A stretch of DNA of 64,000 bases, from positions 20,102 to 84,101 of the forward strand of contig NZ_BBOX01000116.1 in assembly GCF_001553455.1 (NCBI RefSeq), in the 5' to 3' direction. Positions 17,742 through 26,864 of this stretch are shown piece after piece. Source of the stretch: Streptomyces hygroscopicus subsp. hygroscopicus (lineage in GTDB: Bacteria > Actinomycetota > Actinomycetes > Streptomycetales > Streptomycetaceae). The notes beneath the pieces are model-generated. The model was not told the origin of the DNA and did not search any database. It was given only the letters and a program-made list of their open reading frames with translations. The position numbers and the translations under genes were made by a program. Every line of letters starts with the position of its first letter. Within the stretch, counting starts at the first letter, position 1.

Positions 17742-19157
17742 GTGCCGAACAACGCCAACGACCCGCCGACGTCCCAACAGCTTCCCTCTGAGAGCCCCGC
17801 CAGAGCCACCTCCTCCGCCACCCGGATGAACCCGCAGGAAATCCTGGACCTCATCGGCATGGGGAAGCGGCAGTGGCTCATCGTCGCGGTCTGCTTCACC
17901 GCGATGATCGTTCAGGGCCTGGACCTCGCGAGTGCCAGCTTCGTCTACCCGGAGCTCGTGCGAGAACACGAGACGACGATGGGCACCGTGACACTCACCG
18001 TCACACTCGGCGGACTCAGCATGGCGCTCGGCGGGTTCGTGGCGGGCCCGCTGGCCGACCGATGCGGCCGCAGGGGTATCGCCATCGTCGGCCTCCTGGT
18101 CTTCGGAACGGCCACTGCGGGCATGGGCCTCGTGCCGTCGATCCCCGCGTTCGTCGCCCTGCGTCTCCTCTCCGGCGCGGGGATCGGGGCCATGGTGCCC
18201 GCGGTGGTGACGATGGTGACCGAGTCGACGCCGACCGCCCGGCGGGCGTCGATGGTCTCGCTGACCTGGTGCGGCGGCGCGGTCGGATACATCCTCGGCA
18301 GCTTCCTCGCCTCCGCCGTGCTTCCCCCGCTGGGCTGGCGTGCCCTGCTGGTGGTCTGCGGCATCCCGCCGGTGCTGCTCGCGCCGCTGCTGATCGCTCT
18401 CGTACCGGAGCCGGTGAGTTCGCTGCTGACCAGAGGCTGCCCGACGGCAGCCGTCCAACGGAGCCTGACCGGACTCGCCCCGGACCGCGCCCTGGACGCA
18501 CAGGCCCTCGCAACGCCGACGGTCGCGCAGCGCCGGCAGCGGGCGGGCTCGGCCCTGGTGTCCCGCACGTTTCTGCCGACCACACTGCTGCTCTGGCTCT
18601 GCTCGTTCATCGGGTTCGGCGTGGTCTTCCTGATCGCGAACTACCTGCCGCTGCTACTGGACCACAGCGACTTCACCACCGCCCAGTCCGGAGTGGCCGT
18701 CGGTCTCTTCGGCATCTGCGGACTGGTCGGCCAGTTGCTGGTGTCCGTCACGCTGCGTCGGTCCGACGCCGACTCCCTGCTCGCGCTGCTCTGGGCGGTC
18801 GGCGGCGCGGGACTGGTGGCGGTCGGGGTCCTGCAGATGGGCACCGGCGGATTCTTCGGCATCGTCCTGTTGCTCGGATTGTTCCTGGGCGGTTCCAACG
18901 CGGTCCTGCCGGCGTTGGCGACGCTGACGTATCCGGCCTCGGCACGGGCGACTGGCACATCCTGGGCGAACGGGGTCGGACAGCTCGGCCAGCTCGCCAG
19001 CGGGTCCCTCGGCGGCCTCATGATCGGTGCGGGATGGTCATCGCCGACGATCTTCCTATGCCTGACACTGCCGCTCTGCGGCGGCATCGCCGCGACGCTG
19101 GCCCTGCGCACGGGCCGGCACCACCGGGAAACCGCGCCAGCCGCTGACGTCGCCTGA
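17742..19157 (+). CDS. MFS transporter, aromatic-acid:H+ symporter (AAHS)-like
   Basis: 471 residues, twelve predicted helices. A cytoplasmic N-terminus with LDLIGMGKRQWLIVAVCFTAMIVQGLDLASASFVYP resembles AAHS members, and the loop 2-3 motif GPLADRCGRRG is the MFS signature. The start is GTG 17742 with GAGGTGAG upstream. It lies 38 bp after the hydrolase. Likely imports the substrate of cluster 1, which would be an organic anion if the family resemblance holds. Confidence 0.92.
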   Translation: MPNNANDPPTSQQLPSESPARATSSATRMNPQEILDLIGMGKRQWLIVAVCFTAMIVQGLDLASASFVYPELVREHETTMGTVTLTVTLGGLSMALGGFVAGPLADRCGRRGIAIVGLLVFGTATAGMGLVPSIPAFVALRLLSGAGIGAMVPAVVTMVTESTPTARRASMVSLTWCGGAVGYILGSFLASAVLPPLGWRALLVVCGIPPVLLAPLLIALVPEPVSSLLTRGCPTAAVQRSLTGLAPDRALDAQALATPTVAQRRQRAGSALVSRTFLPTTLLLWLCSFIGFGVVFLIANYLPLLLDHSDFTTAQSGVAVGLFGICGLVGQLLVSVTLRRSDADSLLALLWAVGGAGLVAVGVLQMGTGGFFGIVLLLGLFLGGSNAVLPALATLTYPASARATGTSWANGVGQLGQLASGSLGGLMIGAGWSSPTIFLCLTLPLCGGIAATLALRTGRHHRETAPAADVA

Positions 19158-19358
19158 CGTCGGACGACGACGGAGACCGGCCGGCAAGCGGCCGAGGACT
19201 TGTCACTTCCACAAAGACCAGGTATTCGATCCTGTCGCTTCACCGTGGAACACAACCGGCCGCCGAGAGATCATCTCAACACGGCGAAACCATTGACTTC
19301 CGTTTACGGAAATCAGCACGCCGCAACCATCGGCTCCAATGACCGGAAAGAGGGAAGA

Positions 19359-19784
19359 ATGAGTCGAGGAACAATGAAGAAGCACACGGTGATCCCGCTG
19401 AACCCGCCGACCCTGGCGGATCCGGCCGGCCACTTCGACCGGGCGGTCCGCATCGGCGACTGGGTGTTCGTCTCAGGAACCTCGGCACTGACCAACCTCA
19501 GCGGCCCACTGGCCGACCGCGTCCTCCCCGACAGCTTCCTGGAGCAGGCCAACACCACCTTCGACAACATCGAGAAGGTCCTGGAGCACGCCGGGGGATC
19601 GCTGGCCGACGTCTACGAGATCCGGGTGATCCTGAACGACCGCAACAACTTCGGGACGCTCGACGACATATTCCGCGAACGCTTCCCGGACCGCGGTTTC
19701 ATCGGACATGGATATGTCGCGGAATTCCTCGCTCCGGGAATGCTCATCGAAGTCGAAGCGCACGCCTACCTGCCGTCGGAATAA
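19359..19784 (+). CDS. RidA/YjgF-family enamine/imine deaminase
   Basis: 141 residues. FDRAVRIGDWVFVSGTSAL, EQANTTFDNIEKVLEHAGGSLADVYEIRVIL and RFPDRGFIGHGYVAEFLAPGMLIEVEA give the Rid fold. Family members hydrolyse reactive enamines/imines; relatives act as 2-aminomuconate deaminase and RutC. AGAGGGAAG precedes ATG 19359. A 200-bp gap from the MFS gene may carry a second promoter. Its presence implies a nitrogen-containing intermediate in cluster 1. Confidence 0.92.
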   Translation: MSRGTMKKHTVIPLNPPTLADPAGHFDRAVRIGDWVFVSGTSALTNLSGPLADRVLPDSFLEQANTTFDNIEKVLEHAGGSLADVYEIRVILNDRNNFGTLDDIFRERFPDRGFIGHGYVAEFLAPGMLIEVEAHAYLPSE

Positions 19785-19819
19785 TCACTCGACCGCAGTC
19801 GACCATGGAAAGGAATGCT

Positions 19820-20620
19820 GTGACCTCTACCTCCGGTTTCACCGCAGGAATCGCCTCCGGCGCCATCGAAGTGATCGACCTGACCACCCCGCTCCACTCC
19901 GGAACGCCGGTGGTGCCAGTGCCGGCCCCCTTCGCTCCGAGCGCCGGTTTCACAACGCGCCCGGTGAGCGACTTCGACGAGCGCGGCCCCGGCTGGTCCT
20001 GGAGCGACATGACCTTGGGCGAGCACACCGGAACCCACGTCGACGCGCCACGCCACTGGATCAGCGGACGCGAAGGCCTCGCCGTCGACCAGATCTCTCC
20101 GACCCGGCTGATCGGCCCAGTCGCGGTGATCGACAAGACCGTGGAAGTCGCGGAGAACCAGACCTTCCTGCTCGGGGCCGAGCACTTCGAGGAGTGGGAG
20201 CACGAGCACGGGCCGCTGGAGCCAGGATCGTGGGTCATCTTCCGCTCGGGATGGAGCGCGTACGGCTCCGATCCGGAGCGGTTCCTCGACCCCAAGGGCT
20301 GGCCGGGGCTCTCGATCGACGGGGCCAAGTGGCTGGCGGCACACCCCGCGGTGAGCGGCTACGGGGTCGAGTCCGTGGGGATCGACAGCATGGGCGCGGG
20401 CCCCTCCCAACCGGGGGAGTCCGGGGCCGGCGACCCCGATCCCGGCGAGTTCGGGCCCGGCCACTACTACCTGCTCGGAGCCGACAAGTACGGCCTGACA
20501 TCGCTGTGCAACGTCGATCGCCTGCCGCCCAAGGGAGCGACGATCGTGGTCGCCCCCCTGCCGATCGTCGGCGGGACGGCGGGGCCGGCCCGCGTGTTCG
20601 CCTTCGTCGACCGGAGCTGA
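19820..20620 (+). CDS. Cyclase-family (kynurenine-formamidase-like) metal hydrolase
   Basis: About 266 residues. The family motif HTGTHVDAPRHW supplies metal ligands and the catalytic region; IDLTTPLHSGTPVVPVP marks the N-terminus. Known relatives hydrolyse N-formylkynurenine, isatin or similar cyclic/linear amides. GTG 19820 is preferred over ATG 19805 because AAGGAA lies 7 nt before the GTG. It follows RidA by 35 bp, consistent with amide hydrolysis of a ring-opened N-compound. Confidence 0.9.
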   Translation: MTSTSGFTAGIASGAIEVIDLTTPLHSGTPVVPVPAPFAPSAGFTTRPVSDFDERGPGWSWSDMTLGEHTGTHVDAPRHWISGREGLAVDQISPTRLIGPVAVIDKTVEVAENQTFLLGAEHFEEWEHEHGPLEPGSWVIFRSGWSAYGSDPERFLDPKGWPGLSIDGAKWLAAHPAVSGYGVESVGIDSMGAGPSQPGESGAGDPDPGEFGPGHYYLLGADKYGLTSLCNVDRLPPKGATIVVAPLPIVGGTAGPARVFAFVDRS

Positions 20621-20706
20621 CGTTGCCCGCCGCGGCCACCGCGACCCACCCGGCACGACTACAGCGAAAGACCACGACATCGTCCCAGGTGCTGAGGAGG
20701 CACGCC

Positions 20707-22104
20707 GTGGAAGAAGGTTCGCATTTTGACCTGTTGGTGATCGGAACCGGCGCGGCGGGCCTTTCCGCAGCGCTCGGATTCATCGAGTCCGCAGCCGAGA
20801 GGGGAGAGTCCCCGTCGGTCGCCGTCGTGGAGCGCTCCTCCGAAGAGGAGCGTGGTGGAGCGACCAGGGGTTCGTGGGCGAACCTGATGGTCAGCCCCGA
20901 AGGGGTCGTCGACCCGGATGTCATCCAGCGCGTCATCGACTCGCACCCGGAGGTCGACGAGACGTACTTCCGTACCCTCGAGGCAGCCGCCGGCGGGGCG
21001 GTCGACTGGCTGGGCAAACACGGGGTGACCGTCGACCACACGCCCACCGGTTTCGCCATGGAGTCGACGTACGGGGCCACCGTCGGCGGTGGGCAGGCGA
21101 TAGTCGAGGCGCTGACACAGGCGATCGAGCGGTATCCGGCCGTGACGTTCCACTACGAGACGGAAGCCGTACGGCTGTGTCTGGACGACGCCGGCCTGGT
21201 CGACGGCGTCCTCGTCCGGGGCGCTGACGGGGTCCTGCGCGTCCTCTCCGCCGGCAACGTGGTCGTCGCCTGCGGCGGGTTCGAGGGCAACTACGAGATG
21301 CTGACCCGTTACGTCGGTCCACGCGCCGGAGAGATCGTCCCCGTGGTGCCCGGAGTCCGCAACAACGTCGGTGACGGCCTCCGGATGATCATGGAGATCG
21401 GCGGTGACACGGCGGGGCAGTTCGACATGCTCCATGTGCAGCTGGTCGACAGCCGGTCCAGCAAGCCTGACGCCGGGATCTTCGGGGTGCCCTACGGGAT
21501 CATCGTCAACGAGGCAGCTGAACGATTCGTCGACGAGGGAAGCCGCACCTTCGAAGGCCTCAACGAGTCGCTGGCGTTCGAAGTGTGGCGGAACCAGAAC
21601 AGCACGGCCTATTTCATCGGGGACGCGCAGACCTTCTCCATCCCCGGCTTCGAGCACCTCAACCAGACGGACCTCGCCCCCGTGGAGGCCGACACGATCC
21701 CCGGCCTCGCACGCGAGCTTGGACTCGACCCCGAGAAGCTCGAAGCGACCGTCTCGGCGTTCAACGGCGCCGTGCAGGACGGCACGTTCGACGTCTCGCG
21801 CTGCGACGGGAAGCGCACGACGGGGCTGGCCATCGACAAGACCAACTGGGCGCGGGCCCTCTCCGAAGGCCCCTTCCGGGCGTACCCGGTGAAGACCGCG
21901 GTCACCTTCTCCTTCGGTGGTGTCCGCACCGACGTCCGCGCCCGGGTGCTGACCCCCGGAGGCACGCCCATTCCCCACCTGTACGCCGCCGGGGTGACCA
22001 CCGGTGTCTGGTACCAGGAGTACCCGGGCGCCTTGTCCGTCCTGCGCTGCGTGGTGTTCGGCCGTATCGCGGGGCGCGAGGCCGCCCAGGCTGCCCGGCC
22101 CTGA
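20707..22104 (+). CDS. FAD-binding fumarate-reductase-type flavoprotein (TcuA/KstD-like)
   Basis: 465 residues. N-terminal FAD site GTGAAGLSAALGF, then VVERSSEEERGGATRG, FGVPYGIIVNEAAERFVDEG in the capping region, and C-terminal TFSFGGVRTDVRARVL and YAAGVTTGVWYQEYPGALSV. Relatives dehydrogenate or reduce C-C double bonds of organic acids or ketosteroids. GTG 20707 follows TGAGGAGG. It is the last gene of cluster 1 and could reduce an unsaturated acid produced by the earlier steps. Confidence 0.88.
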   Translation: MEEGSHFDLLVIGTGAAGLSAALGFIESAAERGESPSVAVVERSSEEERGGATRGSWANLMVSPEGVVDPDVIQRVIDSHPEVDETYFRTLEAAAGGAVDWLGKHGVTVDHTPTGFAMESTYGATVGGGQAIVEALTQAIERYPAVTFHYETEAVRLCLDDAGLVDGVLVRGADGVLRVLSAGNVVVACGGFEGNYEMLTRYVGPRAGEIVPVVPGVRNNVGDGLRMIMEIGGDTAGQFDMLHVQLVDSRSSKPDAGIFGVPYGIIVNEAAERFVDEGSRTFEGLNESLAFEVWRNQNSTAYFIGDAQTFSIPGFEHLNQTDLAPVEADTIPGLARELGLDPEKLEATVSAFNGAVQDGTFDVSRCDGKRTTGLAIDKTNWARALSEGPFRAYPVKTAVTFSFGGVRTDVRARVLTPGGTPIPHLYAAGVTTGVWYQEYPGALSVLRCVVFGRIAGREAAQAARP

Positions 22105-22135
22105 GCGGCTGGACCGAAGGACGGCCGTCATCGGT

Positions 22136-22440
22136 CTCCGACGGTTCCCCGAGCTCAACTCGACGGTGGACACTGAGAACAGCGAAATCGTCCGCCACTC
22201 CCACACCAACCTGGGCTTCGCGGCACAGACCGAGCGCGGCCTGGTCGTACCCGTCGTCCGTGGCACCCACCGCACGACGACCGCGTAGCTCGCCGCCGAG
22301 CTCACCCGTCTCACCGAACTCGCCCGCGCCAACTCCCTCCCCCCGGCGGCACTCATCGGTGGCACCTTCACCCTCAACAACTACGGCGTCTTCGGCGTCG
22401 ACGGCTCTACACCGATCATCAACCACCCCGAAGCCGCGAA
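22136..22440 (+). pseudogene. Dihydrolipoyl acyltransferase (E2) catalytic-domain fragment
   Basis: One frame reads RFPELNSTVDTENSEIV, LGFAAQTERGLVVPVVRGTH, then an in-frame TAG (22286-22288), then LAAELTRLTELA and GGTFTLNNYGVFGVDGSTPI with INHPEAA. This is the middle of a branched-chain 2-oxoacid dehydrogenase E2 domain; lipoyl and C-terminal parts are absent. It ends abruptly near 22440. No E1 or E3 gene is nearby. Confidence 0.88.
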
Positions 22441-22921
22441 ATTCGGCACGCCGAAGCCCTGGCCTTGGACCTGGTCCCGTTGCAACGCTGTAGTTCCCAA
22501 AGGCGTCGAGGGGCCGGTCCTGGGAGGTCAGCCTCTTCTTGAAGGGGGCGGGGCTGGGATCCGGTCGAGTCCGGAGCCCGGCTTACGCTGCGTCTCCCGA
22601 TCTGTATGTGATCGGGAGGAAGTCCCTCCAAGGGCCTGACCGAGCTGTTCAACGAGGAAACACAAGAAGGCGCTGAACTCACCCGCGCCTCTCTGCTGCA
22701 CCGCCCGGATGCCCCGGCCGGGCCCCGTCCCCGGGGTGGATTCCGCAGTCGGCGGCTGGGACGAGCGGCGCCAGGCGCGAGCGCAGTGAAACGCGCGGAT
22801 TCCGCTTAACGATGATTGTCTGAACGGCCCGGGAACATGGCTCGTTGTCGCCTTCCTTGTTCCGCGGGGCCCGAGAATGGTGGAGCCTCATCGCCGATTC
22901 CGGCGCAACGGAAGGGAAGGC
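22441..22921. other. 481-bp intergenic stretch, no gene seen
   Basis: Short open frames on both strands show no family resemblance. The last 60 bp are the leader of the protease gene. The rest appears to be rearrangement debris after the E2 fragment. Confidence 0.5.
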
Positions 22922-23716
22922 ATGACTAGGCGATCACGCGGAATAAAAGCCGTCACCTTGGTCACGTCGACAGCCGCCTGCGCGGCGACCGTGCTCATCG
23001 GCGTCCCGGCGCCCGCCTCCGCCATCGCCGGCGGGCAGTATCTCGACTGGGCGACGCAGGCCGGCGGCATGGTGTCGATCCTCATCGACGATCCGTACAA
23101 CGCCTGTTCCGGTGCCCTGATCAGCCGGACCGCAAACAACCGGAACAGTCGGCTCGTCCTCACCGCGCGCCACTGCTTCGAGGACGACAACGGGAATCTC
23201 ACCGGCATCGAAAAGATCCATGTGTTCAACGGACACAACACGTACGGCAAAGGCACGCAGTACGAAGTGAACCAACTGGCGACACTTTCTGTCGGTAACA
23301 CCCCGACGGACACCGTCGTCCTGCAACTCGCACAGAGGACCTCCTCCCTGGCGTTCACATACAATTCCACAACGAAATTCCCGACCGGAAACGATCTGAG
23401 GATCAACGGATACGGGCACAACGACAGGACCATATACAACAGGGAACTCAAGCAGGGCACCTTCACCGTCACGGGCAACGACGACACCATCAGGTACATG
23501 ATCAGGGGCAAGGGCGCGGTGACGTGTTCCGGTGACTCCGGGGGGCCTGCCATCGACCAAAACGGTGTGATCGTGGGAACCGTGTTCGAAGGCGTGGAAC
23601 TGGCCAACAGGCCGTCCTATGAGTCGTGTGACCTGAAGTACTCGGATTGGCCGCATCTCAGCCTCTCAAAGCTGTACAACTCGAACATAGACGCCCAGGT
23701 CCGAAGCCTCGAATAG
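22922..23716 (+). CDS. Secreted trypsin-like (S1) serine protease
   Basis: 264 residues. Signal peptide about 1-34 (positive start, hydrophobic core, APASA cut region). Triad candidates are His84 in LTARHCF, Asp130 in PTDTVVLQL and Ser206 in TCSGDSGGP. Two of four cysteines flank His and Ser as in S1 proteases. GAAGGGAAGG precedes ATG 22922. A perfect 30-bp palindrome follows the stop. The charged TARHC replaces the usual TAAHC. It is an extracellular enzyme next to other secreted proteins. Confidence 0.92.
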   Translation: MTRRSRGIKAVTLVTSTAACAATVLIGVPAPASAIAGGQYLDWATQAGGMVSILIDDPYNACSGALISRTANNRNSRLVLTARHCFEDDNGNLTGIEKIHVFNGHNTYGKGTQYEVNQLATLSVGNTPTDTVVLQLAQRTSSLAFTYNSTTKFPTGNDLRINGYGHNDRTIYNRELKQGTFTVTGNDDTIRYMIRGKGAVTCSGDSGGPAIDQNGVIVGTVFEGVELANRPSYESCDLKYSDWPHLSLSKLYNSNIDAQVRSLE

Positions 23717-23745
23717 CTGTGACACCCTTCGCCGTGGACTCGATA

Positions 23746-23775
23746 CCACTCCGAGGCCGCGCGGCCTCGGAGTGG
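23746..23775. terminator. Perfect 30-bp palindrome after the protease gene
   Basis: CCACTCCGAGGCCGC is followed directly by its exact complement, 29 nt after the protease stop. Without a loop it forms a strong stem (four-base turn). A terminator is likely. Confidence 0.75.
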
Positions 23776-24254
23776 ACGCCAGGACCTCCGGCCATCGACC
23801 GGTCACAAACCCGGGGACGTGGAACTCGGCCCGCACCTCGACGGGTCTTCAGGATCCGGCGGCCCGCCGCGAGCGCGCCGTAGGGCAGCCCGCGTTCTCG
23901 GCCGGTCGCCGCGGGCGCCGTCCGCCGCCCGCGGCGACCGCGCTGTCGCCCCGCTGGATCCTTCCGTCACCGGCCTCACCGCAACACCGGTACGGGACGA
24001 CCGTGACTTCACCACGTGCAACCCGGCCGTCGTGCCCAAACATCGCGCCCCCAACGACGGCCGAGCGAACACGCATAACGGCCGCCCACCCCCACAGGTA
24101 AAGGAGCTTCCCCGAACGCCGAACGCGGACCTGCTGGCCTGACACCGGCAGTCGACCCGCGCGGCAGACCACCCAGCCCGCCCGGACCCGCCCTGAGACC
24201 CGACCTGACCTGCGGGCCGCACTGGAGTGCCGACGAACACCCGAGAGGTGGAAC
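23776..24254. other. 479-bp intergenic stretch before the lectin gene
   Basis: No coding family recognised in any frame and no further strong dyad. It should contain the promoter of the downstream lectin gene, whose ribosome site GAGAGG is at the end. Confidence 0.5.
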
Positions 24255-25112
24255 ATGGGCAAGACCACAAAGCTCGCCACCGCAGCCGCAGCGTTCGCAT
24301 CATCCCTGGTGGCACTCATGCTGACCGCTCCGCCCGCGTCCGCGGACAACAGCGACGCGATCGGCCCGATCAGCTCGCTCGCCAACGGCAAGTGCATGGA
24401 CGCCGCAGGAGGCAACTCCGGCGACGGCACGGCCGTGCAGATCTACCCATGCAACAACAGCACCGCGCAGGAATGGAGCGTGCGCGGAGACGACACGCTG
24501 CGTGTCCTCGGCAAGTGTGCCGAAGCCGCCGGGAGCGGCGGGAGCCTCAAGGTGCGACTCTGGAGCTGCTATGGAGCGGACAACCAGAGGTGGGAACAAC
24601 GCCCGGACGGGACGCTGCGCAACGTCGCCGCCGGTCTGTGCATCGACATCCCCGGCAATGCGTCGGACAGTACCCAGTTGGAGGCCAGGGCCTGTACCGG
24701 ACAGGGCTACCAGCGCTGGAAGCTCCCCACCACCGGCGCCATCATCCACGCCGCCAGCCGCAAATGCATGGACGTCGCCGGGAACAACGACGCAGACGGC
24801 ACCGCCGTGCAGATCTACCCGTGCAGCGACAACAACGCGGCACAGCGGTGGACCCTCACCAACGGCACCATCCAGGCCAAGGGCAAGTGCCTCGACGCCG
24901 GCACGATGAACATCGGTGCGAAACTGACAATCCGGACCTGCACCAACGGCGCCGCCCAGAAATGGCGGCGCGACACCTCTGATCACCTGATCAACCAGTC
25001 CTCCGGTATCTGCGTCGGTGCCCCGAACACCAACGACAGCACCCAGCTCGACCTCCGAACCTGCAACCAATCGTCCAACGTCATCTGGTACGCACCCTCC
25101 GACACCATCTGA
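24255..25112 (+). CDS. Secreted ricin-B-type lectin, two tandem trefoil domains
   Basis: 285 residues. Signal peptide about 1-31 (ends PPASADN). Two beta-trefoil domains follow (about 36-155 and 160-282), each starting with paired motifs (GKCMDAAGGNSGDGTAVQIYPC and RKCMDVAGNNDADGTAVQIY), with QxW repeats such as QEW, QRW and QKW and many paired cysteines. It should bind galactose-type glycans outside the cell. No catalytic domain is attached, unlike many ricin-B proteins fused to glycosidases. The start ATG follows GAGAGGTGGAAC. Confidence 0.93.
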   Translation: MGKTTKLATAAAAFASSLVALMLTAPPASADNSDAIGPISSLANGKCMDAAGGNSGDGTAVQIYPCNNSTAQEWSVRGDDTLRVLGKCAEAAGSGGSLKVRLWSCYGADNQRWEQRPDGTLRNVAAGLCIDIPGNASDSTQLEARACTGQGYQRWKLPTTGAIIHAASRKCMDVAGNNDADGTAVQIYPCSDNNAAQRWTLTNGTIQAKGKCLDAGTMNIGAKLTIRTCTNGAAQKWRRDTSDHLINQSSGICVGAPNTNDSTQLDLRTCNQSSNVIWYAPSDTI

Positions 25113-25889
25113 CACCGGAAGCCCCGAACGACTTCGGTCCCCGGTCGACGGCAGCGAAGGCTGAGGACTTCGAGGGTGGCACGGGCAAGCCGCCGCGGAG
25201 CAGGCGGCCGGGATGCTGCCCGCGCAGCTCCCAGGAAACGGGCGGAGCACGAGCAGCAGGCCGTGGCCGCCGCTGACGCGGCTCGCCAAGTGCTGCCGTG
25301 CGAGGAGGGCGGGCGGGACCGGCAGCCGGGCGGTGCGAGGCGTGCGGCTGCCGCCGCCGGGCCCTGATGCCATTTACGCGGCGGCCGGGCCGGCCTCCTC
25401 GCCGAGGCGCGCGTCCTGCTCGGTGGAGGCCGGTCGGGCGGCGGTGTTCTCCGGCTCGCCCTCGGCCTGGGTCCGCGAGGCCGAATGGGAGCAGGTCCGC
25501 GCCCGGCAGGCGGCGGCGAAGGCCCGCGCCGAAGCCGCGGCCGCGCAGATGCCCGCCGTGGCGGCCGCGCCCGTGGCGCCGGTCACTCTGCCCGCCCCGC
25601 GTTCTATCGCCGCGCCCGCCCCGGCCGCCGCCGACGTCGACCAGCAGCAGGAGCTCGTCCTCGAGGACCTGACCGCGAGCAGGCAGCGGCTGGCCACGGG
25701 GGATCCGGACCGGCCGTACGCGTTCCGCCGTGATGCCCTGTCGTGGGCGTTGAGCATCGGCCTGCCCTGCACGCCTGGTGGTATGACGCTGGTCCCGTGT
25801 GCCCGCCGCGGCTGTTCGAACCTGGCCCGCGGTCAGCCTGCGGATTGAGGTTCCACCGAGATGCGGGGAGAGGTGACAGCAGGTCAGAT
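25113..25889. other. 777-bp GC-rich degenerate region
   Basis: Several overlapping open frames on both strands, but no single one is convincing. Plus-strand pieces such as AAADAARQVLPCEEGG and CEACGCRRR, in different frames, look like an eroded small protein of the kind carried by Streptomyces mobile elements. Together with the relaxase fragment that follows, this suggests the remains of an integrated conjugative element. Confidence 0.4.
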
Positions 25890-26265
25890 GGGTCTCACGA
25901 GGGCCGGCGCACCGCCGCCCTGCGCACCGTCGCCGGGCACGGCACGTCCACGCCGCCGACACCCCGCGACCAGGCGCTCGCCGCGATGGTCACCGCCTGG
26001 GACACCGCCCGGCAGCGATGGGCCGGGGACCCGCACGGGGAGACCGATGACCTGCTGCCGGCCGCCCGCCGCACGGACGTCGCCGCCCGCCGGCCGCGCC
26101 AGCACGCCGGGGAACTCACCGACGCCCGCCGCTTTCCCCTGGCCGGTGACGCCGGCGGCATCGAGTTCGCCGTCGGCGACCTGGTGCGCATCACCCGCAA
26201 CGACTACCGCTCCCAGCGGAGTAACGAGCCGGATGTCTTCAACGGGTTCCGCGGCGTCGTCCTCC
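25890..26265 (+). pseudogene. MobF-type relaxase/helicase fragment
   Basis: The frame reads REGRRTAA-like start, PRDQALAAMVTAWDTARQRW, GETDDLLPAARRTDVAARR and FAVGDLVRITRNDYR, then DVFNGFRGVVL. This corresponds to part of the UvrD-like helicase region of actinobacterial MobF relaxases. Nickase and C-terminal parts are missing. It runs directly into the 3' end of the TetR pseudogene on the other strand at about 26265, marking a rearrangement junction. Confidence 0.7.
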
Positions 26266-26808
26266 GCCCAGGAGCGGGCGAGCTGGTAGGCGTAGAGGCG
26301 GCCTGTTCCTCCAGGGTGCGGCCGACGGTGAAGTTGGTCACCGAGTAGAGCGCCCGCGCCGCTTCGCCGTCGTCGAAGCCCGTCTCACGCAACACGCCGA
26401 CGAGGCTGTCGGCGAAGCCCAGGGTGTTCGGGCCGGTCGAGTGCGTACCGGCGAAGACGCGTGCGCCGTCCCGATGGGCGAGGAGGGCCGTACGCAGCGC
26501 GCGGGCGAGGCGCGCCACTCTCTCGCTCCAGTCGCCGTCCCCTGCCGGCCCGGCGGCGTCGGCGACGCCGCCGACCATCCGCTCTGCCATCGCGGTGAGC
26601 AGGTCCTGCTTGGTCGCGAAGTATTGGTCGCGAAGTAGCGGTACAGGGCCCCGGCCTGGACGACCAGCGCATCGGCGAGCCGGCGCATGGTCAGCGCGTC
26701 GAGCCCGGACTCGTCCAGCAGGTCGAGGGCGGTCTGGATGGTGCGGGCCTGGCTGAGCCGGGCGGGCCGGCCTCTGGTCGGGCTTGACGGGGTGCTCGCG
26801 GACCTCAC
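26266..26808 (-). pseudogene. TetR-family regulator, frameshifted by a 14-bp tandem duplication and truncated
   Basis: N-terminal HTH: RLSQARTIQTALDLLDESGLDALTMRRLADAL with ALYRYFAT. Reading frame is then lost and resumes as YFATKQDLLTAMAERMVGG up to LYSVTNFTVGRTLEEQAA. The cause is visible: TTGGTCGCGAAGTA is present twice in tandem at 26610-26637; removing one copy restores LYRYFATKQDLLTAM. The natural C-terminus is also replaced at the junction with relaxase debris. A GTG at 26806-26808 is a likely start, right beside the 34-bp palindrome it should have bound. Confidence 0.88.
26610..26637. repeat. 14-bp tandem duplication in the TetR gene
   Basis: Two perfect adjacent copies of TTGGTCGCGAAGTA (26610-26623 and 26624-26637). 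The length is not a multiple of three, so it shifts the TetR frame. Confidence 0.97.
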
Positions 26809-26810
26809 TA

Positions 26811-26844
26811 TACTGAACACCGTTCACGTGAACGGTGTTCAGTA
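26811..26844. promoter_or_regulatory. Perfect 34-bp palindromic operator, TetR-type
   Basis: TACTGAACACCGTTCAC followed immediately by its exact complement. It lies between the TetR start (26808) and the monooxygenase start (26865), overlapping both promoters' expected positions (TATACT-like -10 at its left edge). It is the obvious target of the divergent TetR protein. Confidence 0.88.
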
Positions 26845-26864
26845 AATAGAGGAGGACATCTCCG

